Source of the DNA: Mangifera indica
Lineage: Eukaryota > Streptophyta > Magnoliopsida > Sapindales > Anacardiaceae
NCBI RefSeq assembly: GCF_011075055.1
Contig: NC_058149.1
Location: 6,206,449 to 6,270,448, forward strand
Length of the DNA: 64,000 nucleotides
Direction: 5' to 3'
Each line of letters starts with the position of its first letter. Within the stretch, counting starts at the first letter, position 1. Below, in pieces: positions 48,020-59,879 of this stretch. The notes under the pieces were generated by a model that was given only the letters and a program-made list of their open reading frames with translations, was not told the origin of the DNA and did no database searches. A program made the translations under genes and the position numbers.

Positions 48020-51000
48020 TCAAAGAGGGACGACAATTGGAGCTGGTGGTACTGTTTCCTGAATAGGTGAACAGTCCCAACCCCTTTCCCTGCTCTGTGT
48101 AACATTAAAATGCTTTGGAAGCCAGGATTCTCCAACTGATTCTCTTTCGCTCAACAATTTCCTTTGCTCTTCCTCAATAGCTTTCTTTGCGTCTCTAGCT
48201 TTCTCCCATTCCTCATTCAATATGCCTTGGCTAACTTCAGTCCACACTGCCGCTGATTCGCTTGCCCACACTGCCTGAACAAATTTAAACCCATATTCAG
48301 CTGTCCACAAACAATATTTGATAGCCAAACATTAACCAATTTTTCTAATCTAGTAAAATCATATATAAGTCAGTCCATCATGCATAAATTTGTGTCTTTT
48401 CTAGACATGTTAAATTCTTTTTAAAGAAAGTGGTAACATCTATTATTTATCACTGGGCAGGCATAGCCAATTGATTAAATGCATCAATTAAACGAAAAAC
48501 TATCATATTTATAAATGCACATTGTAAAAAAAAAATCTCATAGCATACTTGAGAATCCTTGACAACAGGAGTTTTGAGCCCATAAAGAACTTCTTTTGCA
48601 TCGAATATAACTTTTCGTTTCCCATTTTGCATGTCTTTCACTGAGACAGTTCTGCAATTTTCAAGTTTGAGGTAATTATAACGAAATAAATATATATAAA
48701 TATTATACACTAATTTTACAATTCTAATACAAATTTTAAGTACCTGTCCCAGTGGCCATCGATCTCATAAAGAGTTTTCATTGATAATGATTCATAAATT
48801 CTTCCTTTAATAGCTCTTCCTCTTCGCCCTAGTAAAGATCTACCTCTGAAGCATAATTCAGCTTCGAGGCCATTTTCTTGGCATTTGATTCTAACGTTGC
48901 CAACCCATTCAGTCCCGGGCACCGGAATAAATCTGACCAACAGATTTGGTGAGTTCATTTCGTAAGTTTCTTTGTATTTATGTAGCTTTAACTGCCTTTT
49001 GCCATGAACCTCGGCTTCCACTGAAGTACCTATACCATAGAATTTGGCAACAGGCTGTTGACACCAAATAATTTCAATATTTTCCTTTTCATTGGTTGCA
49101 TGGAGACCAGTTACGGGTGGATGATGTGACACCTGTGTAATCCGTTAAGCACAAGAAATGGTTATGTATAAATTTGATGCTTAACAACCGTTACCTAAGA
49201 ATCACACATAATTTTACTCTTTTAAGTTTATACAAATAATAGTTTAATTTAAATTATCGAATTTGTCTTACTTCCTTTTTATTTAAAGGCATTGTACACT
49301 GTCTTTTCTCTTCTTTATGCATCTATATATCTCTCTCTATTTTTTAAAAACATATAGTTTGTTTAATAAAAAACTATATATAAATGTCATACGAAGCATA
49401 TAGTTAAAAAACATAATCTACCAATAACTTTATTACTAAGTTGGAGGTTGATTTGAGTCTGAAAGATAACTTAGTCTGAAGAACCCCTTTAATTTTTCGA
49501 ACCCGTAAGTTGGACAAAAAGTTGAACAGCGGGTGTTAAATAGGGATGGTTTCCACAGTTAGTTGATCATTAGTTTCCAAGTTTGAAGGAGTGAAAGTAT
49601 AATACTATTATTACAAATGTGAACTAATTTGCACATTAAACTATAAATAAAGCAACAGTACCTGCTCCAATAGAACATTGAGGTTGCCACTAGAAACGTG
49701 GTGAGTCTCTCCAAGAATGGGATTGTAAGGAGCAGAGCCAAAAATGAGAGGGCGTGTGGTGGAAATGCTCCAAGCCACGACAGATGTGAATCTGTCCAGT
49801 GGGTTGTCACAGTTGTTGCAAATGCTCAATAAATCTTTACTAAAGCAGTACACTGACTCGCCGTAAAATTGGAGTTGTGACTTCGGAATGTTGAAGGTTG
49901 CTGGCAACTGAATTTTCAAAGGCAAGTCAACGAAAGTCAACATCTTCACTCTAACCATTTTTTCTTTTATAAAAATAACATTTTGGTCCTCATCAAATTC
50001 CAATTGAAGACATTTAGGTCCATCAGACTTGGGATGACGACAGACCAGGTACGGATTAGGCCTTAAGCTATCCCTCCCACAGGATTGCTCAGACAGCTAA
50101 ACGATAAATAAAAATTAATATGAACTTACCTGGAAGTGTGTGAGATCAGCTCCTGGTCGTACAGTTTTAAAAAGACTTAGAATGCGTTGTAAAAGATTTG
50201 GAGTATTGTAATCACCGCAGGATTCTCCTTCGAACATTAATGGCTTTGTAAGGACCACCTTTTTCACATATTTACCCTGCACATTAACGTACCATATCTT
50301 AGCTCTCCATAAGCACATTTTTGTAGCAAAAATTATGTTTATAATTGGATTAATAATATTGTCCTATTAGAAAGCCAGATTCTACTCGAATCAAACTCAA
50401 ATTTGTTTGAGTTCAAATTTAACTCAATTCATATATAATTGAGCTTAAGTTTAAGTTCGAACTCATCGAGCTCGTGAAAGCTAAGTTTAAATTCGGTTCA
50501 AATTCAGTTTGACTCGTTTTTCGTTATTAAAACAACGTCGTTTTAATATATATTAATCAAAATAATATCATTTTGTATCAAAATTTTTAATTAAAAAATC
50601 TAATGAATAGCTCAAGCTCGAGCTTGATCTCGATCAAGCTTGATTAGGACTAATTCGTTTCAAACTTGACCAAGTCAAGCTCAAACTAGAGTTCAAACTA
50701 ATTTGATTCAAATCCAGTCCTAACTAGAAACAATTAAATAAAATAAAAAAGCTATGGAAATAACATAATTTTCTCAAAAGATAATATTAATGTTTAAATA
50801 AAAATAAAGGGTAATTTAGTAAACATAAGTTAACTACATATCATAAATGAAATGGATGTAAGATTATAAGTTAAAAAAAGTTGAAAAGAAAGATAAAACA
50901 ATTCATATATATTAGTCAATAATATTTTAACATAAACTTTTTTTTAATCTTTAGGCCAAAAGACTTATTCTCACCCAACTGACCTTATCTAATTTTTTCA

Positions 51001-52720
51001 AACTCAAAAAATACTCCACCTGTTAGATTTGATTATTAAAATCAAAGATAAAATTGACATTTTAAAAATTTTTATTTAAATAAATAAAAATTAATTTTTT
51101 TAATTTTAAAAACTATTTATTTTTCTTTAGCATAATTTTAAAAAATTACCTTTCACCCTTTTTATATTCTAGAATAAACAACCATCCCCTTCAAACTTTG
51201 AAATATTGCACTTATATTCTCAAAAACTTCATCCATCTTTTCAACCATCGTTCTTTCTGATGTTTCTCTCCGACAACATCTTTCCTCTCTCAATGGTAAC
51301 TTCTCGATACGAAAATCATCAAAAATCTAGAAATGACTAGATTTTCACACACGGATCTGTACAAAAATTATACAGATCCATGTAATGATTTATGCGTTAG
51401 TGGACACATAAATCAACTAGACAGTGTCACATGGATGACACTGACGTCGATGGTTTTCATGCTAGGAAACCACCAGAGAGGGGAGAGGAGATGTCGCCGA
51501 AGAGGAACATCGAAAAGAATGATCGTTGAAAAGATGGAATGAAGTTTTTGGGGTGTAAGTGAAATGTTTCAATGTTTGAGGGGAGTAGTTGTTCATTCAA
51601 TGTTTGGGGTTTTGTGGGTCTTGCAAGTAAATCAACAAATGTATAATTGTGAATAAAGCGTGTACGAAAAGTAATAAAGCGTGCATGAAAATGAAAAGGA
51701 AGACGACAGCAGAAATTAGGCCGGCATCCATATGTGAAATAATTGCTAACTTAATTCACAAGAAAATTTTTATGATAATGAAAAGTAACAACTATATATG
51801 TGTGTGTGTGTATGTATGTATGTATGTATGTATGTATGTATTTATTATAATTTAATAATAATAATGTTATTGCATTGATTTTTAAGAATAAAAACAAATA
51901 CTTAGAAAAAAAAAAATGCAAGACAATATTAGTAAGTAATATTATTATATCATTTTTTATGTTATAGATAGATAGATAGATAGATATTATTATACCGACT
52001 CCTAAGCAAATATGTATAGAGAGTAACCAAACGAAGCCGACCTCCTGGCCACTGATCATAAACATCCCTGTGTTTCCATGAGCCTTGTGGCTTTCGTATT
52101 TAAAACAAAACAATTCCCAACCAATTCATAATAATCACCCAAGTAATTGCATTCTCATTAAATAATTAATTCTTTATATTTATTTTAAAACATTTTGATT
52201 AAAGTGTTTTAGAAATAGTATAAAACTTGGACGTTGTTATTTGTGAAAGACAACGTTCGTCTTTTGACAGCAAGCTCACCTGAATGCCCTACAACTCTAA
52301 TGTGTTTCGGCTTCTACTTTTGGCCACATTTCATTTTGTCTCAAAAGATAAAATAAAGAAAAAAAAATCATGATTTCAAAGCAAAAATTTAATTTCACGA
52401 AAAATTAACTTTCATCACTCCACCATTTTTGCACGAGCAAATATATATAAAATATATATTTCGTATTTTATATATATATTTCGAAGCAAATATATAAAAT
52501 TAACATGAAAAGAAAAAAAAAAACAGCCACTAAAAACCCCTTTCATTCGTCGGAAAACAGCCAGTTTTGTTAAAGAACTAATAAAATATATATATATATA
52601 TATATTTGGTATCGTCAATTTTTTTTCGATAATAGAAAGAAGAAGAAAAAGAATGAAAATTACAGAAAGAGATAGGAAAAGGAAGAAGGGAAATATGAAG
52701 ATAAGATGAATACTCACCAT
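48020..52720 (-). CDS. Oxysterol-binding protein-related protein, short plant ORP3/ORP4 type
   Basis: Six exons, complement of 52718-52720, 50130-50276, 49662-49907, 48744-49132, 48549-48651 and 48020-48274, with GT-AG introns and consistent phases: 1143 coding bases, 380 residues. Exon 1 contributes only the ATG before a strong GTGAGT donor. The protein starts MGKYVKKVVLTKP and has NLLQRILSLFKTVRPGADL (about 28-46), PYNPILGETHH (about 110-120) and the family signature EQVSHHPP (131-138), split by an intron. The end is GWDCSPIQETVPPAP. There is no PH domain, FFAT motif or membrane segment, as in short plant ORPs. Such proteins bind sterols or phosphatidylinositol 4-phosphate and exchange lipids between membranes; the two His of the signature contact the PI4P phosphate. 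No stop or frameshift is seen, so it is probably functional. Confidence 0.93.
50368..50727. mobile_element. hAT-like non-autonomous repeat in ORP intron 1
   Basis: A segment of direct and inverted GAGCTCAAGC/GAGTTCAAAT phrases. Its left end is TAGAAAGCCAGATTC; the right end, reverse-complemented, is TAGGACTGGATTTGAATC. The ends are partly inverted, of the TAGGNCTGGATTC kind seen in plant MITEs. The duplication is unclear. Confidence 0.45.
51166..51612. repeat. Foldback element in ORP intron 1
   Basis: A long imperfect inverted repeat. The left arm, about 51166-51300, is read again in reverse complement at about 51460-51612. Examples: AAAACTTCATCCATCTTTTC on the left against GAAAAGATGGAATGAAGTTT on the right. 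The loop (51301-51459) holds four consecutive short hairpins. It is less AT-rich than the intron around it. Probably a foldback or MITE-type insertion; the 69-codon open frame across it is incidental. Confidence 0.75.
51322..51443. other. Four serial hairpins in the foldback loop
   Basis: Perfect stems: AAAATCTAG with CTAGATTTT (51322-51330, 51337-51345); GGATCTGTA with TACAGATCC (51353-51361, 51371-51379); TTTATG with CATAAA (51389-51394, 51407-51412); CAGTGTCA with TGACACTG (51422-51429, 51436-51443). Loops are 6-12 bases. Confidence 0.85.
51799..51841. repeat. GT and GTAT microsatellite in ORP intron 1
   Basis: A short TG run followed by tandem GTAT units. A TAGA run lies further along at about 51964-51986. 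Confidence 0.9.
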
Positions 52721-52856
52721 TTCAGGATAAGAGTTTGATACTGCTTCTTGAAAAATGGATTTTGAAATAGCGCTTCGGGCAGTCTGCTTTTAAGATTTCG
52801 ATAATACGTGTTTCTTTGTTGTTACCAGAGATACGGTTTTAAGAAAAGTGTACTGT

Positions 52857-52866
52857 TATATATAAA
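52857..52866 (-). promoter_or_regulatory. TATA box of the ORP gene
   Basis: The minus strand reads TTATATATAA, about 140 bases upstream of the ATG. A CTCTCTCT pyrimidine stretch (GAGAGAGA on plus, near 52888) lies further upstream, common in plant promoters. Transcription would start near 52828. Confidence 0.55.
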
Positions 52867-52899
52867 TGAGAAGACTGAAGGAGAAGAGAGAGAGAGGGG

Positions 52900-53901
52900 A
52901 AGACAAACAGTTTGTAATTTTAGAACAAGATTAAAAAATAACAAAGGATTTGGTATAAATTTAAATAGTATTTAAACTAATGCTAGATTTCAGATCTGCT
53001 GAAAATGGATATATTTTCATGTGAGGTTTTATTGTAATTCTCTTTTTCTTTTTTTCTGTCAATTAAAAGTATTTTACCTTTTAATAAAATTATATATACT
53101 CACTTTAAGTATATAAATAGATATAAATTTTATATATATCGTTAAGTGATTGAGTGATTTTTAATTAAAGATAAAATAATACTTAATTATATAATAATAC
53201 ATTATTTATATACAAAAAAAAAAGGTACACATTACAATACTCTTCAATCTTTTTGGTTAATTATAAAATAAGTTCCAGCTTTAATTAAGGTTAAAATACT
53301 TATTCCTATCTAAAGTTTAGTCTATTAATAAAGTTTCATTCATCAACTTTAAAAATTTTAAATATTTATCAGTCATTCAAATCTATTAGTATTTTCTATT
53401 AGTTTAATTATAAATTATTGATTTACTATTATTTAACATATATGTATACATATACATGAAAAACCAAAATTTAATGAAAAAATACATTATTAAAAAGCTG
53501 ACTTTTTACCCGTCATAAGGTTTTACATTTCATTTTTTTTTTTGGTGGTCGTATCTAAAGTTTTGAAATATAATACTTTCACCCTGTCTTCCACGATTTG
53601 TAGAACCAACTCTAACAGACTTTTTCCTTCGACTTCAACTGACATCTCTCCCCGAGACAAAGAGAAGAAAGAGAAGATGTGACTACTAGCCATAAAAAGA
53701 AAAATTTATGTAAAATGAATCTAATGGATTCTAAGTATTATTTTTGAATAGTACCAATATTTTATACTTGTGTATTGCTAAACGAAAAAGTGAAAAAATC
53801 TTTTAGGATAAACTAAATATACATAACTGAATAAAAAATATTATACAGTATTTACATGATTTAACCCCAGAATTAAGGAGAGAATTATGATTTGCTTAAA
53901 G
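52900..53901. other. Spacer upstream of the ORP gene
   Basis: AT-rich promoter-distal sequence. No gene or clear transposon end seen. Confidence 0.5.
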
Positions 53902-54093
53902 TGATTGATGGTATTGACTTATCACAAAAATCAAAGAGAAGTCTTTGGCTCAACTGGTGAAGTAATTGATCTTGCTGACTTGTCACATAAACCAAGAAGA
54001 GATTGATAGTGTTGACTTATCATATGAATCAAGGAGAAGTCTTGGCTCAATCAGTGGAGTGATTGATGGTATTGATTTGTCCCATGAATCAAG
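53902..54093. repeat. Tandem repeat of about 60 bp abutting a copia LTR
   Basis: Units begin GATTGATNGTNTTGACTTATC and contain AAGTCTTGGCTCAATCAGTG. Copies start at 53902, 53964 (shortened), 54001 and 54061. The last is cut at the LTR start at 54094. Confidence 0.8.
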
Positions 54094-55959
54094 TGTAAGG
54101 TTTTTCAAACGTCGATAACCAATAGTGCAGCGAAATTTAAAGTTTTAAAATTAAACAATCTTAAAAACCCCAACCAGGATACCTATTTTAAACATAATAA
54201 TCATAAAACATTCAAAGTACTCATAAAGTGTTTTAGAATTATATTTGCATTAATGACTCCTTCAACTTTCACATGGCTAGAAAAAGTACACTATATAACC
54301 CTCATGTGGCAACGCATTAGTATCCACACGAAAACCAAAAAGGAAATCTAGATGAAGAGGCTATTAGGGTTATTGATTGGAATCACAATTCACTACAGAA
54401 GAAGAGAGTACAAAACCAACAGCTAGGGCTTTATGTTTTACTTTTGCTTGTTATTTTATGCAAAAAATCATGTCTTATATATATGTGTATGTATTCAAGC
54501 ATAGCTAGAATTTCAAGCGTGTATGACACCTTCAACACACAGATGCACGACTGGCATGAAAGATTGTCTAATCGGTATTCATCAAGTCATTTGCACGATT
54601 GGCACACATATGTGTGCTAGCTTGTATGGCCAAAGCTTACATGGTTGGCACATTTATGTGTGTCGACTGACATGGTAAGACTTTCACAATTGGTACAAAA
54701 ATGTATGCTGGTCAACATAGTCACAAACTTGCACAACTGACACATATGTGTGCTAGCTAGCATAGCCACAAACTTGTACAGTTGGCACACATGTGTGTTG
54801 GTTAGCATGTTTTCGTTACAAGGTACTATCTAGCATCATGCATTTGCATGGTCGACATCTCTCTCACCAAGTGTGTAGCTGGCACTTGGACAAGGCATGC
54901 TCAAACTAAGTCCTCTTAACCCATTACGCAAACCTAGTCCATTCATTCTCTCTCTCTTTCGGCGTTGAACACCACGATTGTCAACAAACAATTTATTCTT
55001 TTGAGCTTGATTCAACTCATTTATACATCTGACATATAAGCTCTTTATTAAGCTGGTGGTGTTTAGATTTGGGCAAATCCAAACACGGATCAAGATTGAC
55101 CTCTAGCAAAGATTATAGCTACCTGGATGACAGAGTGTCAGCATACATCTCTTAAGCTTTTACAACATCACAGTTACATGCAATTCAACCTTTTTGTCAA
55201 CTAATATCTCTCAAGGTTACGATATAGAAATGTGTCTATCTTAGTAGTTCCTTGATATGAACTGATACACATCAATGACTTACTCAAATTAGGCTACAAC
55301 CTTATCTTACTGTGGCCACAAATTCAAGTAGTCGTACATGTCATTCAATATTCTTATGTCATATATCTTTTCTTGTGTTCAAGAGTGACAAATTTTTATT
55401 AATCAACTGTATTATCCGTGTATCTCATGATATGGTCAATTATTATCTTTATAGTTATCTCAATTGTAGCAACACATTGGATAACGTCAAACTATATCAA
55501 TCCATACACAAGATGGTTTAGTGACCTCAAGTCAAATGATCACATGCACTCACAATATTTAGAAGATTTATTTTATAGACACTAGAGCTACTATCCATAT
55601 GAATATCCATTGGTTGTGTGAGTCTGATGAACACATTTACAATATACACCCATGTGTTACACCAAACTGTCTACAATAGTTTCGACACTTGAGAACTGTC
55701 ACCACTTTTGATCAATACTAATGATAATCTCATCATCATTGCACGTGTCTTATTCATTGCAATGTCAAGATTACGAACGTTTCTAGAATGGTCAATTAAT
55801 GTGTATATAAGGTTCTTAGATTAGTCGTCGATCCCGTTGTCACAGTTCTACTATTTTAAGGGTATATTATTCATACGATCATACAAATAAACAATATGAA
55901 TTGAATAAAAATAAATCTTTTTATTAATAATTAACATAAAATTACATCTACAAACATCA
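54094..55959 (-). repeat. Copia 3' LTR with internal 45-bp repeats
   Basis: 1866 bp, longer than the solo copy partly because of the 45-bp repeat block at about 54590-54808. Shared blocks include CTGGATGACAGAGTGTCA and CTCTTAAGCTTTTACAACAT (near 55113-55165 and 40750-40795). Confidence 0.78.
54617..54808 (-). repeat. 45-bp tandem repeat with an open frame
   Basis: Four units of 15 codons, beginning MLTNTHVCQLYKFVA, MLASTHMCQLCKFVT, MLTSIHFCTNCESLT and MSVDTHKCANHVSFG. A unit length divisible by three keeps the frame open. It lies inside an LTR with no start context or family match, so expression as protein is unlikely. Confidence 0.75.
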
Positions 55960-56149
55960 AATTTGGGCACTTAGCCAAACGATCTCTTACTTATACTATA
56001 GTCAATTAGTCATATATCTAATGTTGAACTCGACTACGTGCCTATCATGCTCTGCAACAGAGGCTTTGTTAGTGAGTTAGCTAAATTGTCATATGTATCC
56101 ATCCTTGTTATTTGTATGTTATCTCGTTGAACAATCTCTTAGACCATGT

Positions 56150-56235
56150 GATATCGTTTGAATATCCTCTAATCGGATTAGTCCAATGAGCACGTTTATA
56201 GCATGTATACATGTGTTGCACCAAGCTGATTGTTT
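56150..56235 (-). repeat. Fragment of the copia LTR interior
   Basis: Similar to 55595-55675 (ACACATGTGTTGCACCAAGCT against CACCCATGTGTTACACCAAAC) and in the same orientation. It is probably a remnant of a second LTR brought close by deletion. Confidence 0.55.
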
Positions 56236-56459
56236 ATTTAGTTAAATAATATTATTGATAAAATGTTGTATAAAATATAGTATTATAATTTAGTTTGAAA
56301 TGAAATCATAATCCTATAAAATATGAAAAATAATACACAACAAATAAGAAACATAATCATATTGAATCAGAATTATATCTAATTAGATCAAATCAAAATC
56401 ATATGAAATTAGAATCACATCAAATATATTTCATTTAACACTCAAAGCACTCCTTTGAT

Positions 56460-57134
56460 GGTCTGAATAGGCGGTTATAGTGCCTTGAAGAAGACAAATT
56501 AGTGCTCTCAGATTAATAGACTTCAGGAGGCAAAGGTTTCCAACACTCTTGTGTTGATTCTTGTTATCTTTATGTTATTGAGGAAACCACATAATCCGCA
56601 TAAAAGGGGTTGCTCAATGTTGTGGCTGGTCATGAAATGGGGACAATTTACAAAGGTTAAATAGAGGAGTTGTTCTTGTGAGGCTTATAGTGTTCACACC
56701 ATGCATCTTTGGAGCCAAGCTTGGATCATCCCAACCGAGAGGAAAGCATTTGGAAGGTGTTCACTGCTTTGTCACTAGTATATCCAAATACCGTCATAAG
56801 TCGTCTCTTGTTGAATGCTTATACGGGTTTGTGCTAGATGTGCCGTTAGTTGTTGAGTTGCTCTACTGGGATTGTAGACTATTTTTGGTGTAGATCACTT
56901 GGTTTGTACGTACAATTTGTTAGCTTGTATGGCCCTTCTTGTGCTCTATCTTATCTTGAAATAGATAGAAATACAAGAAAAGCTTTGCCTTCATTTTTTG
57001 ATAGCTTTGTTTTGTGTGTAACTAGCCCTAAATCAGGGCTTGTTCTGATGTACGAAGCCGCCTTGTAGCAAGACCCTTCGTATTTCTTTCTTTTCCGTTA
57101 ATAGAAACTTACTTTTGGACAAAAAAAAAAAAAG
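56460..57134 (+). other. A-tailed retroposed-looking segment
   Basis: A block of more balanced composition ending in a 14-base A run at 57121-57134, preceded by TTAATAGAAACTTACTTTTG. Open frames of 71-72 codons (56678-56893, 56850-57068) match nothing I know. The A tail suggests a LINE 3' end or a processed transcript copy. No flanking duplication was found. Confidence 0.4.
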
Positions 57135-59688
57135 ATATTGAGTTAAATTATAATTTAGACCCATATTGCAAAATTTCAATTACTATTAGAAAAGTGAACT
57201 TCAATATACTCTATCTAAAACAGTAAACAGCAAACACCAATATATTTTATCATTTAGATAAAATATTTTAATATGATATACATTAATAGTGAACAATACA
57301 TTAATATTTTAACATCTAATACAAATGGATATAAAATTATAAGAAAATAAAAAAATCAATTAAAAGTAGAAATGGATAGAAAATATGCCAAAATTGGTTG
57401 CAATAAAATAGGTCAGGCATTACACTGCAATATTAATTGGCAACATCAAGAATCCAAAATCCAAACACAAACGCAAACACGAACAGGGTGATCGCACTAA
57501 GTTTATAATATCCACTATCGCCAAACGTCCAACCAATGTCGACAGAAAGTTCGATTTGCAAACACAACTGCAATAATTAAAGTGAAACTGTCAATAGTAA
57601 ACGATCTGTGATGACCAAATTGGCCAGTGCAATGGTTGCCCAAGTGACCAACCAAAGGTTGGACAAGAAGGCCAGAAGACTAGGGCTCGATCTTCCTGGA
57701 CTCGCTCAGTTATCAGGCTTAACTCACATCAAGCTGACTTATCTAAAACCTCCCCCAACTTCAAATATCTTCTTTTGGGTCTGTTTCTTCATTTTACCAT
57801 AAAACCAATAAACATTACAAAAGGATTCAAATGTGTGATATCAAAATAATTTTGGTTCGCTAATCTATGGAGTGAATAGTTTGATTTATAAAATGCTTCA
57901 GTTTAGATTATACTTTACACAATTTCCAAATCGAACTAAATGATAAAATGTATTTTTGAATACGTGTATATAAAACCATTTTTGACAAAAAAAAATCAAT
58001 GGACAATTAGGTATATTTTAATAAGTTTAAATCGTAATTCAAATTAGAATAAACCATATATTTTCAGTTTAGTTTGAAATCTAAAATAATTTTATTTGGT
58101 TTAAAATTTTTCCAAATTGTCTTTTTAGTTTGATTTTAAAAAATTTTTTGAACCGTACTAAATAAGATCGTGCACACTTTTACTTTTATCCAAATTGACC
58201 CCAATATATAATAAATATCAAAAACAAAAAGAAGAAAAAAAATATGAATTATGTTACGGATTTCACTGTGTCTCATGAGGAGGAAAGGGAAATGAGTTTG
58301 TAGCGAGACGGGTGATGGGATAGGTTTTCTAATGGAAACTACTCTATTGATTGAGGCCGAAAGTTGGATTGAAAGATGAAACGTTAAGATTTATTTGATA
58401 TGGTTTTATGGTTCTAGTGAAGAGACAAGATTTGAAAGGGCATCTTCCAGATTTTTTTTTGAATTTGACCCATTTAGATTTTTTAATTTTAATAAAAGTA
58501 AATTAACAAATTTAATTTTTTATTATAAATTTTTTGTTGACAATATTATATTTTGAATGAAAGTATACAATTTATATGGTTAAAAAGGTCTTTTTCAAGC
58601 CAAACCTTAGGTGGAGAAATGTAATTCATTCTAACTTAAATTTAAACATAATTTGACGTTAATAATACATCACAAATCTATTTTAATTAAATAAACGTTG
58701 AAATTATTTTTTGATAATATAATAAATTTTAAACTACTAAATTATAATTTATGGTTATAAATTAACAATAAATCTATATATATTTATTATGAATATATAA
58801 ATAAGTATATTTTTTATGTGTTATCACATGATTAAATGATTTTAAATTAAAAATTAAAAAAAACAATCAATCACTCAATCATATAATATATATATAAATG
58901 TATACGTATATATACAACTAAAGTGAGTAATTATAATATTACACATATATTAATATCTTAATTTAAGTATAGTTGACTTATAATAGCAAATGGGATCTCT
59001 AATACTGACGTTAATCCATGATAAGATATTTGAGTTATAGAATCAAACACAAAAATTATAGCATCCATAAATTACGGTTTCATTCATCACAAACAATATT
59101 TTCAGAGGAAGTGATGATGAAGATGACTCATCTAATCCTTAAAAAACTATATAAAGCAAACAAAAGAGGATGACTTGGTTGGGTTTAAATATAAAAAATT
59201 CGAAACCTTTAAATTAACTATAACGTTTGTCCCCTTTATTTGAGATTGGTGTCCACAAATTTTGTCCATTTTTAACAGAAAACATGTGCTAATGATTTTC
59301 AACTCAAACCCCATAATTACTTTCAATCAATCATAATAGTTGCAGGACATTGAATTCTCCTTACCTAGAAACTTTTTTATAGTCTTTTTGACATTGTGCG
59401 ATATTGCATCGTCCTTCATAATTTTTTTACTGATTTTAATTCTATGTCTTCCTGATATACATACAGGTCATGTTTAGTTAGTGGTTAGAATGTGATGGTA
59501 TAAAAGTATTATGGGAATCAATGGAATGCATGTATTATGAATGTTGAAGAAAAAACAAGTCAATTCTGTAAATCAAAATACTGTAAATTTTGTACCTGGA
59601 TTTGAAGAATTCCCCCATTTGGATTGTTTGATTAATGATCTGCAACGTCTGAAGTGTAATTAATTCATATCCATAACACAATTTTCTA
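57135..59688. other. Intergenic spacer, no gene seen
   Basis: AT-rich apart from a short balanced stretch at 57600-57790 with a 64-codon plus frame (MMTKLASAMVAQVTNQ) of no known family. Nothing else was recognised. Confidence 0.45.
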
Positions 59689-59772
59689 TCATGTATTTTA
59701 ATTTGGATTCTCTTTATTTGGGAGAATGTTTCATGTATTTTGATTTGGATTCTCTTTATTTGGGAGAATGTT
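59689..59772. repeat. Two-copy 42-bp tandem repeat
   Basis: Copies at 59689-59730 and 59731-59772, nearly identical, each with TTTGGATTCTCTTTATTTGG. On minus the repeat gives ETFSQIKRIQIKIH twice in an open frame; no sign of a gene. Confidence 0.92.
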
Positions 59773-59879
59773 TCTCTTATGTTTTTGTGTATGGGAGGAG
59801 GCAAGAATTTTGGGTTATGTAAGATTGCAATCAACTAATGAAAGCGGCAGTTTTGGGACATTTTAATGTGCCTAACTCA

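Larger units (their letters stand above)
54094..56130 (-). mobile_element. 3' end of a copia retrotransposon: pol tail and LTR
   Basis: The minus-strand order is: end of RNase H at about 55985-56130, reading NLANSLTKPLLQSMIG (a typical copia C terminus), then the LTR 55959 down to 54094. The LTR is colinear with the solo LTR at 39929-41548. The rest of the element is missing. At 56150-56235 a short piece similar to the LTR interior recurs, pointing to rearrangement. Confidence 0.75.

Noticed and set aside
49641..50003. Upstream extension of ORP exon 3 with an in-frame Met
   Set aside because: The extension lies before a good acceptor at 49908-49909 and does not match the family; joining at TTGCCAGC gives continuous family sequence.
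50130..50318. Start of the ORP protein at the ATG at 50318
   Set aside because: Exon 2 begins after TGCAG at 50276 in phase with the exon 1 ATG, which has a TATA box and strong donor; the 50318 start would need an unspliced or alternative transcript.
57608..57802. 64-codon plus-strand frame with balanced composition
   Set aside because: No family resemblance or gene context; kept only as a note in the spacer entry.
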